A stretch of 10,440 bases of DNA from Gammaproteobacteria bacterium (GTDB lineage Bacteria; Pseudomonadota; Gammaproteobacteria; Chromatiales; Sedimenticolaceae). A model generated the notes under the pieces. It was given only the letters and a program-made list of their open reading frames with translations. It was not told where the DNA came from and made no database searches. Numbering within the stretch: position 1 is the stretch's first letter; each line of letters begins with the position of its first letter. Below are positions 1 to 5,924 of this stretch, piece by piece. The position numbers and the translations under genes were made by a program. The stretch lies in the NCBI GenBank assembly GCA_020445245.1, contig JAGRHB010000036.1, positions 1-10,440 on the forward strand, read 5' to 3'.

Positions 1-648
1 CCGAACAGCGCGCAGTGGAAAAAGGTGCTGAACCGGCACGCCATCAAGCCGGTTCAACAGTTCGCCTACACGACGGGAAAGAACGCCACCGACAGCACGT
101 TGATCATCGACGCCATGGATCTGCTGTACACGAGAAGGTTCGACGGTTTCTGCCTCGTCTCGAGCGACAGCGACTTCACGGGTCTCGCCTTGCGCATACG
201 CGAGGAAGGCCTGAACGTCCTTGGATTCGGGGAAAAGAAGACCCCTGAGGCATTCCGCAACGCCTGCCACAAGTTCGTGTTTACAGAGGTGCTGCGGCCG
301 GTCAAGAAAGAGGCAGCAGCAGATTCCGTAGCAGCGGTCTCCGATACGGATGCGAAAGTTTTGCCGGAGACTGCAAGCGAAACGAAGAATGGCGAGCGCA
401 CCGAACAGCAGGCTTTTCCAACGGAATTTGTGCTCGAGGCCTTGGATAAGGCTAGCGATGACACCGGCTGGGCGAATCTTGGAACCTTTGGCAGCTACCT
501 GACGAAGATCCAGCCGGACTTTGATTCACGACTCTACGGATTCAAGAAACTGAGTGATCTGGTCAAGGGCAAGCGCGACATTTTCAAGGTCGAGGAGAGG
601 GAGTCGCCTGGCTCCGGGGCCAAGGTGCTCTACGTGCGGGCAAAGTAG
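1..648 (+). CDS. LabA-like NYN-domain protein with C-terminal OST-HTH/LOTUS domain (5' end cut off by window)
   Basis: The frame is open from base 1 to the TAG at 646-648, so 215 residues of a longer protein are visible. The GTG at 25 is internal, because in-frame codons before it continue the domain. Visible residues 1-98 match the second half of a NYN (PIN-like) domain of the LabA/DUF88 type: the stretch TTGKNATDS (24-32) is followed by IIDAMDLL and then LVSSDSDFT (52-60). Asp31, Asp56 and Asp58 are the likely metal-binding acidic residues of the nuclease fold. A variable acidic linker (about 100-140) leads to a C-terminal OST-HTH/LOTUS domain (about 141-213, including the segment GFKKLSDLV), a fold known to bind RNA. 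NYN-LOTUS proteins are predicted RNA-processing or RNA-binding factors; no substrate can be inferred here. The missing N-terminus should carry the first catalytic Asp. Family assignment is confident; the cellular role is not known. Confidence 0.9.
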   Translation, partial: PNSAQWKKVLNRHAIKPVQQFAYTTGKNATDSTLIIDAMDLLYTRRFDGFCLVSSDSDFTGLALRIREEGLNVLGFGEKKTPEAFRNACHKFVFTEVLRPVKKEAAADSVAAVSDTDAKVLPETASETKNGERTEQQAFPTEFVLEALDKASDDTGWANLGTFGSYLTKIQPDFDSRLYGFKKLSDLVKGKRDIFKVEERESPGSGAKVLYVRAK

Positions 649-700
649 ATTGTCCGATGGAGTGCACCGATCATTCCATCCCCAAGGTGTCTGTTTTCGG

Positions 701-720
701 CCGAGCGATCGAGGGCTCGG
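701..720. other. Small hairpin 53 bp downstream of the NYN-LOTUS gene
   Basis: CCGAGC (701-706) and GCTCGG (715-720) form a perfect six-base-pair stem with an eight-base loop. There is no T-tract after it on the plus strand, so it is not a canonical intrinsic terminator, but its place just past a stop codon fits transcript-end protection or factor-dependent termination. This is a structural observation only. Confidence 0.35.
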
Positions 721-803
721 AATGCCACGCGGGTCAGAGCGATGCTTGTGCAGGTGAGCGCTTGAATTCTCGTGTTGGCTGGAAGAGAAAGGACCAGCAT
801 AAA

Positions 804-820
804 CTGGGCTCTTGGCCCAG
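804..820. other. Small hairpin in the convergent intergenic region
   Basis: CTGGGC (804-809) pairs perfectly with GCCCAG (815-820) around a five-base loop. On the minus strand the stem is followed by TTTATG, a weak T-rich tail, so it could act as a poor terminator for transcripts coming from the right, though the methyltransferase gene ends 650 bases away. Evidence is limited to the dyad itself. Confidence 0.3.
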
Positions 821-833
821 CCTTTGAGGATGG

Positions 834-975
834 ACTGCTGTTCGGCCGGAGCGACCGTTCAGGATCAACCTCGGCAATGACTGCAGTCGGCTCGTTACCA
901 GTCGTAGGCCGGGAAAGCTCGTCGAACGGCAGCTTCTTGATTTGATGACCGGCAGGAATCGACGCTGAAGAGACA
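834..975 (+). repeat. Degenerate intergenic repeat, copy 1
   Basis: This unit is repeated, imperfectly, at 1220-1340 in the same orientation and at 9961-10089 and 10131-10217 in the opposite orientation. CTGCTGTTCG (834-843) and CGAACGGCAG (922-931) at its ends can pair over ten bases with one G-U wobble, and it contains the perfect palindrome GACTGCAGTC (879-888). The best cross-match is 855-889 against the reverse complement of the copy at 10131-10217: 34 of 35 bases agree by eye, including a 26-base exact block (864-889). The unit lies wholly outside genes. It resembles the palindromic intergenic repeats found in many proteobacteria; I cannot name the family. Confidence 0.7.
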
Positions 976-1219
976 TTCGCTCGCTCCTGCTGCAACGTCT
1001 GCTGCTGACAAGAGCGGACATTCCTCTGCCCTCAGGCGACTGACGCTCCCGGCCATGAGCGGTCCTTCCCGCCGTATGCCTGCGGAGTGTCAGAAGGCTT
1101 TACACGGTGAAGGCCGGGAACGCGTGCTCCCGGCCAACATCAGCGGCCGATCGCCAACCTCTGGTTGCTGTCGTCCGGACGACTGCTGTTAACTCGGAAG
1201 CGGCTGGAAAGCCAATTCA

Positions 1220-1340
1220 CACTGTTCGGCCGGATCGGTCGATGAGGATACGACTCGGCAGCGACTTCGATGGGGTGGCCACCGGTCGTAGGCCAGGAAA
1301 CCTTGCTTAGCGGCGGCCTCCGGCAGGGCAACCTTCGCAC
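1220..1340 (+). repeat. Degenerate intergenic repeat, copy 2
   Basis: From 1222 to about 1300 this aligns without gaps to 838-916 (offset 384 bases). It shares CTGTTCGGCCGGA at the left, the block GAGGAT/CAGGAT with CTCGGCA in the middle, and GTCGTAGGCC near the right. Roughly two thirds of positions agree, so it is an older or more diverged member than copy 1. CTGTTCGGCC at the left and the segment GGCCTCCGGCAG at the right are partly complementary, keeping the terminal inverted-repeat architecture of copy 1. Confidence 0.55.
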
Positions 1341-1473
1341 GCAGGATTGACCGGTATCCGGCGGTCACCCCCCTCCTCGCGTCGGGTCGTCCCCCAATAC
1401 CCCCGCTGATTCGGAAAGATAATGGCGTGCACAATTCATCGGTGTCCGAATGCCGCCAGAACTTTCAGAGGCT

Positions 1474-2070
1474 TCAGATGCTCGCACTATCATCGGCGTG
1501 CTGCGCTTCATATACCCAGACCTTGGCCGGCGGAACGTTTCGCCAGACCTGAGCGGCACAACGTGCCGACAGCCCAAGCGATGTGCGTACCGAGGATTTC
1601 AGTGGCGATCCCAATCCATAACTGAATTGGATGAAGGGTCCCAGCCCATGCGTCAGCGCCAGCGCTTGAACCAGGAGTTTTCGCTGCAAGGTCGGTGACA
1701 TCGTCAGCAATGGCAGGCCAGAAACCACGGCGCGGACTGGCATCGTGCACGCCAGGTCACGAACCAGTGCCTGGAGGTGGAAGGCATCACCGCATATCAG
1801 CCGCGCGGCACCGAAGCGTTGCTCGAGATATCGGCAAAAATGCGGGTCGCGCTCGATCACCGCCAAGCGATCCGTGTCGAGGCCGGTATCGAGCAACGCC
1901 TGCGTGATCGGGCCGGTGCCCCCGCCGAGTTCGACCACCAGCCCGTCGCCGGGTGGCAACGCTGCCGCCATCGCGCGCGCCAGGTGGGCACTGCTGGGCG
2001 TGACCGAGGCGACGCGCAGCGGTGCCTTCAGCCATTTGGAAAAAAACACCAACTCGGCATTCTGTGGCAT
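1474..2070 (-). CDS. Class I SAM-dependent methyltransferase, phospholipid (PE) N-methyltransferase-like (PmtA type)
   Basis: A 198-residue protein of the small bacterial phospholipid N-methyltransferase family, related in fold to KsgA-type adenine dimethyltransferases. If the assignment holds, it transfers methyl groups from SAM to phosphatidylethanolamine at the membrane, towards phosphatidylcholine. Motif I is VVELGGGTGPIT (residues 45-56), the acidic residue ending strand 2 is Glu73 (VIERD), GDAF follows, and SGLPLL stands where KsgA-like enzymes have the N-x-P-Y motif. The N-terminal FFSKWLKAPLRVASVTPSS segment is typical of this group. I prefer the ATG at 2070, which has GGAG nine bases upstream; the in-frame ATG at 2085 has no Shine-Dalgarno sequence. 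It lies 53 bp downstream of the antiporter gene on the same strand, so the two are probably cotranscribed. Lipid rather than rRNA specificity is inferred from length and N-terminal resemblance. Confidence 0.85.
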   Translation of the reverse strand: MPQNAELVFFSKWLKAPLRVASVTPSSAHLARAMAAALPPGDGLVVELGGGTGPITQALLDTGLDTDRLAVIERDPHFCRYLEQRFGAARLICGDAFHLQALVRDLACTMPVRAVVSGLPLLTMSPTLQRKLLVQALALTHGLGPFIQFSYGLGSPLKSSVRTSLGLSARCAAQVWRNVPPAKVWVYEAQHADDSASI

Positions 2071-2123
2071 CGCTTTGTACTCCATTCTTGTTTGATTGTG
2101 TTTCCACGCCCTGCTGTCGCAAC

Positions 2124-3104
2124 CTAAGTGTTCGCCGTGGTCACCTGCACCACCAGGTAGGCGGTGTAGCCAAGGTATCCCAGCAGTAGAAGCAGGCCCT
2201 CGACGCGATTGATCCGCCCTTGGCCACGGAAGCCGAAGGCCATCACGAAGAGCGCCAAGGTGAGCACCAGCATGGTCGGCCAGTCGCGCGAAAGCACCTC
2301 GGTGGCGATGCTCGACATCGGCGTGATGACGCCCGCGATACCGATCACCGCCAGCAGGTTGAACATATTCGATCCGACGACGTTACCGATCGCGATGTCG
2401 TGTTCGCCCTTGCGCGCCGCGATCACGGAGGCCGCGAGCTCCGGCAGCGAGGTGCCCAGCGCGACGATGGTCAGACCGATGATGAGATCACTGACGCCAA
2501 GTGCCTGGGCGATGCTGACCGCGCCCCAGACCAGGACGCGCGAGCTCACGATCAGCAGCAGGAGGCCGGCCACCAGCCAGAACAGTGCCTTTCCCAAGGG
2601 CATCGGATGGCCCGCCAGTTCCTGATCCATCTCGCCGGCGAGCGCGTCTTCGCGGTAGCGTAGGCCTTCGTAAATGGTCCAGCCGATGAGGGCGAAAAAG
2701 CCGGCCAGCAAGCCAATTGCCTCGGTGCGGCTGAGATCGCCATCCCAAAGCAACGCACCGGCCAACAGGCTGATGGCAAGCAGCAGGGGCAATTCGCGGC
2801 GCACGATCTTCGAATGTACCGCGATCGGCGCGATCAGCGCGGTCACTCCGAGGATCAGGCCGGTATTGACGATGTTGGAGCCCAGCGCATTGCCGAGCGC
2901 GAGGTCTGGATTGCCGTCCAGCGCGGCGACTGCCGAAACCACCATCTCGGGTGCCGAGGTGCCGAAACCGACGATGACCATGCCGATAAGCAGCGAGGGC
3001 ATACCGGCGTGCCGGGCGGTCGCGGCCGCACCCTCGACGAAACGGTCGGCGCTCCAGACCAGCAGTGCAAAGCCACCCAAGATGGCGAGCGAGGCGAGGA
3101 TCAT
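2124..3104 (-). CDS. yrbG: Calcium/sodium antiporter of the CaCA family (YrbG type)
   Basis: A 326-residue inner-membrane cation/calcium exchanger that couples Ca2+ movement to Na+ or H+. It shows the internal two-fold repeat of the family. The alpha-1 repeat has GFGTSAPE (46-53) followed by GNALGSNIVN (71-80); the alpha-2 repeat has ALGTSLPE followed by GNVVGSNMFN in the second half. The conserved Glu and Asn/Ser residues that line the ion site are present in both. About ten hydrophobic segments surround a short charged central loop (ALAGEMDQELAG). The length and the start MILASLAILGGFALLVWSADRF are normal for the family, although no strong ribosome binding site precedes the ATG. It is the first gene of a minus-strand pair with the methyltransferase, and its upstream region (3105-3390) is rich in dyads. 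Confidence 0.95.
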   Translation of the reverse strand: MILASLAILGGFALLVWSADRFVEGAAATARHAGMPSLLIGMVIVGFGTSAPEMVVSAVAALDGNPDLALGNALGSNIVNTGLILGVTALIAPIAVHSKIVRRELPLLLAISLLAGALLWDGDLSRTEAIGLLAGFFALIGWTIYEGLRYREDALAGEMDQELAGHPMPLGKALFWLVAGLLLLIVSSRVLVWGAVSIAQALGVSDLIIGLTIVALGTSLPELAASVIAARKGEHDIAIGNVVGSNMFNLLAVIGIAGVITPMSSIATEVLSRDWPTMLVLTLALFVMAFGFRGQGRINRVEGLLLLLGYLGYTAYLVVQVTTANT

Positions 3105-3239
3105 TGGTGACAGCCGGCCAGTCTGGCGGGTAAGCCAACAGCAGGAGCGCGGGAAGGCACGGCACCGGGAAAGCGATGCTGCGGCGACGAGTCCGGGTAT
3201 CCGGCACGAACAGCTTGGGGGAAGATCATAGTACCCGCT

Positions 3240-3288
3240 CCGGGGTGGGCCTTACCAAAACTCAGGCCGCAACACCAGCCCACCCCGG
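3240..3288. other. Perfect 11-bp inverted repeat upstream of the antiporter gene
   Basis: CCGGGGTGGGC (3240-3250) is the exact reverse complement of GCCCACCCCGG (3278-3288), with a 27-base spacer. It sits about 135 bases upstream of the antiporter start. As RNA on either strand it would fold into a stable stem with a long loop; as DNA it could be two half-sites. No known riboswitch is recognised. Confidence 0.45.
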
Positions 3289-3318
3289 CTCGGCGCCACG
3301 TACCTTGAGTCTGGTCAA

Positions 3319-3330
3319 CCCCGATCGGGG
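3319..3330. promoter_or_regulatory. Perfect 12-bp palindrome, operator-like
   Basis: CCCCGATCGGGG reads the same on both strands and lies in the divergent intergenic region. Such dyads are typical of dimeric regulator binding sites, but short GC-rich palindromes also arise by chance, and no regulator gene is nearby. A second stem, CGGGC (3343-3347) with GCCCG (3352-3356), follows closely. Confidence 0.25.
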
Positions 3331-3374
3331 ACATGGCCGCCACGGGCGCATGCCCGGAGACTGTTGACGGCCAT

Positions 3375-3389
3375 CTCAGCCAGGCTGAG
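3375..3389. promoter_or_regulatory. 15-bp dyad, operator-like
   Basis: CTCAGCC (3375-3381) and GGCTGAG (3383-3389) are exact reverse complements around a single central base. A one-base centre cannot form an RNA hairpin loop efficiently, so a protein-binding operator is the more natural reading. A TTGACG hexamer (3364-3369) lies just upstream on the plus strand and could be a -35 box, but no matching -10 follows. Confidence 0.3.
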
Positions 3390-3461
3390 CGACTACTCCC
3401 TCAAGAAGGGTCGGGATGATAGGGCCGTGCAGGGGGCAAAGGCAAATGGCAAGCAGATGAC

Positions 3462-3483
3462 AAGCGAATCCAATCGCTTTTTT
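3462..3483 (+). terminator. Weak intrinsic-terminator-like element on the plus strand
   Basis: AAGCGA (3462-3467) pairs with TCGCTT (3474-3479) over six bases with a six-base loop, and a run of six T residues (3478-3483) completes a short terminator-like structure. No plus-strand gene ends upstream, because the neighbours to the left are on the minus strand. If real, it would end an untranslated transcript started in 3105-3460, or act as an attenuator in the leader of the PhoD-like gene. The stem is short and AT-containing, so confidence is limited. Confidence 0.35.
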
Positions 3484-3516
3484 GCCCCGGTCCGCCATTT
3501 GGCGATGGTCCGGGGC
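3484..3516. other. GC-rich hairpin directly after the T-run
   Basis: GCCCCGG (3484-3490) pairs with CCGGGGC (3510-3516); beyond one T-T mismatch the stem continues with CC/GG, and an inner GCC/GGC stem (3494-3503) closes on ATTT. It abuts the T-run of the preceding terminator-like element. No T-tract follows on either strand, so it is not a terminator by itself. It may form part of a structured leader for the PhoD-like gene. Confidence 0.35.
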
Positions 3517-3630
3517 TTCCTGTCTGCGCCGCGGTAAACTCGCGCTGCCATGTTGACTTTGCCCACAGCCCCTAAGCACACCTTGCATTGCCCGGCGAGC
3601 AGTTCCGCCGCTGATGTGCGGATCCCGTCT

Positions 3631-3650
3631 CTGTCTCGGCGACGGGACAG
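3631..3650 (+). promoter_or_regulatory. Eight-bp hairpin with GCGA tetraloop in the leader of the PhoD-like gene
   Basis: CTGTCTCG (3631-3638) pairs with CGGGACAG (3643-3650) with one G-U wobble, closed by GCGA, a member of the stable GNRA tetraloop class. One more T-A pair extends it. It ends 36 bases before the GTG start at 3687, so it would lie in the untranslated leader of the mRNA if transcription starts upstream. A role in mRNA stability or translation is inference. Confidence 0.35.
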
Positions 3651-3686
3651 AACGCTGCGCAGCCGCCGCGGTGGGGTGTCGAACCC

Positions 3687-5663
3687 GTGAGCACGGCCGG
3701 GACGTCGTTGCCGCTGGTTTTAGCCGGGCCGATCCTGCGTCGCGCCGCGCCGGAACAGCTGGTGCTCTGGCTGGCCGTGCGTGAGCCGATGCGCGTGCGC
3801 GTCACGATCGATCCGGGCGAGGGTCCGGCGCGTAACCGGGTGTTCGCACCCGGCGAGGCGGGTTGCCGATGTCTGACGGCTGGCGCGCATCTGCACTACC
3901 TGTTGATTGATCTGCGGTGCGACGCGCCGTTGCCGCGGGATCGCTGGCTCGGCTACACGGTGGCGCTGCAGTCCCTGGCGGCCCCCGAGGCCCCCTGGCT
4001 GGACAGTGCGGATGGGGCACCTGAGCTGTGTTACCCGGGGCAAAAAATGCCGGGGTTGGTCTTGCCATCGCGGGTCGCCAGTCTGCTGCATGGCTCGTGT
4101 CGCAAACCGCACCATGCCGGGGGCGACGGGCTGGTCGAAGCCGACCGTCTGCTGGGGCGCTGCCTCGGGCAGGGCGCGCAGGCGGTGGCCTCCGCTGAGC
4201 GACCGGCCTGGCCGTCGGCCCTGGTGCTGACCGGGGACCAGGTCTATGCGGACGATGTCGGAGGCCCGATGCTGCGGGCGATTCACCAGGTGATCGCGCT
4301 GCTGGGCCTGCCTGACGAACCGCTGGCCGGCGGCGACCTGATCGGGGTCGACGGCGCGCAGGCCCTGTACCGTCATCCGGCCGGTTTCTACCGGCGCGAG
4401 ACCCTGCTGCCGCGCCACAAGCGCAACTCTGCGCTGATCGAGGTGCTGTTCGGCGGGGTCGAGAAACCGGTGTTCACGACCGACAGCGCCCACAATCACC
4501 TGATCACGCTCGGCGAGGTGCTGGCGATGTACCTGCTGGTCTGGTCGCCGGCCTTGTGGCCGCTGATCGACCTGGATCCCCCACCGGGGTTGGATCCGGC
4601 CTCCCAGGCCCTGTACCAGAACGAACGCCTCGCGATCGAGGATTTCGTTGCCGGTCTGCCGGCGGTGCGTCGGCTGCTCGCGCATCTGCCGACTGCGATG
4701 ATCTTCGACGACCACGACATCACCGACGACTGGAACCTGAGCCGCGAATGGGAGGAGGTCGCCTACGGCCATCCGTTCTCGAAGCGGGTGATCGGCAACG
4801 CCCTGTTCGGTTACCTGCTCAACCAGGCCTGGGGCAACCACCCGGATGCCTTTGATGACCCCCTTCTGGACCAGGTTCAGGCCAGCCTACAGGACCCCGG
4901 CGGCAAGGCGCATGATGAGTTGATCGAGCGATTGCTTCGGTTCGATCACTGGCACTACAGCTGGCCGACCACGCCGCCGCTGGTGGTCGTCGACAGCCGC
5001 ACCCACCGCTGGCGCTCGGAATCGGCGGCGCGCAAACCCTCCGGGTTGATGGACTGGGAGGCCCTGACCGATCTGCAGCAGACCCTGCGGGGGCAGCCCG
5101 CCGTGCTGCTCGTCTCGCCGACGCCGATCTTTGGCGTCAAGCTGATCGAGACCATACAGCGGATCTTCACCTGGTTCGGTCACCCGTTGCTGGTGGATGC
5201 CGAGAACTGGATGGCCCACCCGGGCGCCGCGCACGCGATTCTCAATATTTTCCGCCACCCGAAGACGCCGCAGCACTTCGTGGTGCTCTCGGGCGACGTC
5301 CACTATTCCTTCGTCTACGACGTCGAACTGCGCGGGCGGGTGCGTGGTCCGGACATCTGGCAGATCTGCAGCAGCGCGATCCGCAACGAATTTCCGCCGC
5401 GCCTGTTGGACGTTCTCGACCGCGCCAACCGCTGGCTCTATTCGCCACGCTCACCATTGAACTGGCTGACGCGACGGCGGCACATGCGGGTCATTCCGCG
5501 CAAACCCGAGGGCACCGCGCACGGCCGCCGCCTGCTCAATGGCAGCGGCATCGGCCTGGTCGAGCTCGACGCACAGGGCGTGCCTTGGCGGATCCGCGAG
5601 TTGTTGACCGACGGGCGGGACGTCACCTTTGAACGGCGCGAGGCGGAGTCGCGCTGGGATTGA
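3687..5663 (+). CDS. PhoD-like metallophosphatase (alkaline phosphatase D superfamily)
   Basis: A 658-residue protein with the PhoD-type calcineurin-like metallophosphatase core. The expected metal-binding motifs occur in order: GSCRK (136-140), LTGDQVYADD (GD at 183-184), IFDDHDITDDW (339-349, with DDHD at 341-344), DSRTHRW, and SGDVHYS (535-541). Family members hydrolyse phosphomonoesters or phosphodiesters with Ca2+/Fe3+ centres; the substrate here is unknown. The N-terminus (LPLVLAGPILRR) resembles the beta-sandwich lead-in of cytoplasmic family members. No Tat or Sec signal peptide is visible, unlike classical secreted PhoD. The start is the GTG at 3687, since an in-frame stop lies at 3612-3614 and no earlier start codon follows it; GTGGGGTG just upstream is a weak ribosome binding site. 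A 177-bp gap separates it from the xpaC cluster on the same strand. The 373-residue frame opposite it is a GC-bias shadow. Confidence 0.88.
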   Translation: MSTAGTSLPLVLAGPILRRAAPEQLVLWLAVREPMRVRVTIDPGEGPARNRVFAPGEAGCRCLTAGAHLHYLLIDLRCDAPLPRDRWLGYTVALQSLAAPEAPWLDSADGAPELCYPGQKMPGLVLPSRVASLLHGSCRKPHHAGGDGLVEADRLLGRCLGQGAQAVASAERPAWPSALVLTGDQVYADDVGGPMLRAIHQVIALLGLPDEPLAGGDLIGVDGAQALYRHPAGFYRRETLLPRHKRNSALIEVLFGGVEKPVFTTDSAHNHLITLGEVLAMYLLVWSPALWPLIDLDPPPGLDPASQALYQNERLAIEDFVAGLPAVRRLLAHLPTAMIFDDHDITDDWNLSREWEEVAYGHPFSKRVIGNALFGYLLNQAWGNHPDAFDDPLLDQVQASLQDPGGKAHDELIERLLRFDHWHYSWPTTPPLVVVDSRTHRWRSESAARKPSGLMDWEALTDLQQTLRGQPAVLLVSPTPIFGVKLIETIQRIFTWFGHPLLVDAENWMAHPGAAHAILNIFRHPKTPQHFVVLSGDVHYSFVYDVELRGRVRGPDIWQICSSAIRNEFPPRLLDVLDRANRWLYSPRSPLNWLTRRRHMRVIPRKPEGTAHGRRLLNGSGIGLVELDAQGVPWRIRELLTDGRDVTFERREAESRWD

Positions 5664-5840
5664 CGGGGGAATTGGAGCCTATCGGGAACCCCTGGCCTTC
5701 CGCCCGTTCATAGAAAAAGGCTTACATCGCGGGCAGATATCCCTGGATTTATCGCAGCTTGCCCACATGTATACCGAAATCGGGGTTGTGGAACGGCGCT
5801 TGGCGAGCGCGATGGATGGCCGCACCGGCCGGAGGAGAGC

Positions 5841-5924
5841 ATGGCGATCAGGGTTTTGGGTGGGCTCGTGCTGTTGGCCAGTCTGGGACTGGTGTCCTGC
5901 CAGGCATTCATCCATGCCTTCTAG
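5841..5924 (+). CDS. Tiny putative lipoprotein (27 residues), coupled to xpaC
   Basis: ATG at 5841 follows GGAGGAG with three intervening bases, the clearest ribosome binding site in the window. The product is MAIRVLGGLVLLASLG followed by LVSCQAFIHAF: a basic residue, a hydrophobic stretch and the lipobox LVSC with Cys20, then only seven further residues. By rule this is a type II (lipoprotein) signal peptide whose mature form would be an eight-residue lipopeptide anchored at Cys20, recalling entericidin-like and lysis-type small lipoproteins without clear homology to them. Its last 11 bases overlap the xpaC start (ATG 5914), so the two would be translationally coupled. In the xpaC frame the same bases encode an implausible Trp/Cys-rich stretch, which supports the lipoprotein frame. 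Detection by homology is unlikely at this length. Confidence 0.55.
   Translation: MAIRVLGGLVLLASLGLVSCQAFIHAF

Larger units (their letters stand above)
649..1473. other. Gene-poor intergenic region carrying degenerate repeats
   Basis: About 825 bases lie between the convergent ends of the NYN-LOTUS gene (plus) and the methyltransferase gene (minus). Short open frames on both strands lack ribosome binding sites, have no recognisable domains and overlap one another, so I call none. The region holds two small hairpins near its left end (701-720 and 804-820) and two direct copies of a repeat (834-975 and 1220-1340). Both neighbouring genes read into it, so it is a 3'-to-3' spacer where promoters are not expected. 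Confidence 0.6.
3105..3686. other. Divergent intergenic region between antiporter and PhoD-like genes, rich in dyads
   Basis: These 582 bases separate genes that read away from each other, so promoters for both should be here. I see no convincing sigma-70 promoter. A possible -10 TAAACT (3535-3540) precedes the plus-strand gene and a possible TACTAT precedes the antiporter on the minus strand, but neither has a well-spaced -35. Structures present: an 11-bp inverted repeat (3240-3288), the palindrome CCCCGATCGGGG (3319-3330), a stem at 3343-3356, the dyad 3375-3389, a terminator-like element (3462-3483), a GC-rich hairpin (3484-3516) and a GNRA-loop hairpin (3631-3650). Short frames on both strands lack domains and ribosome binding sites. 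Confidence 0.5.

Noticed and set aside
649..1473. CRISPR array or diversity-generating template/variable repeat
   Set aside because: The two copies are long, diverged and 384 bases apart, with no regular short repeat-spacer pattern and no adenine-specific substitution or reverse transcriptase gene.
3550..3690. A 46-codon plus-strand frame ending in a TGA that overlaps the GTG start of the phosphatase gene
   Set aside because: The overlap could suggest coupling, but the ATG has no ribosome binding site, the product is Ser/Arg-rich with no domain, and it runs through the leader hairpin. A leaderless start near TAAACT cannot be excluded.
3720..4841. A 373-codon open frame on the minus strand opposite the PhoD-like gene
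   Set aside because: It mirrors a strong, motif-complete plus-strand gene; its product is Gln/Arg-rich without domains, which is a GC-bias artefact of antisense frames.
5629..5913. Upstream extension of xpaC to ATG 5629, inside the end of the phosphatase gene
   Set aside because: The extension has no ribosome binding site, no resemblance to XpaC proteins, and includes a Trp/Cys-rich stretch that is the out-of-frame reading of the lipoprotein gene.
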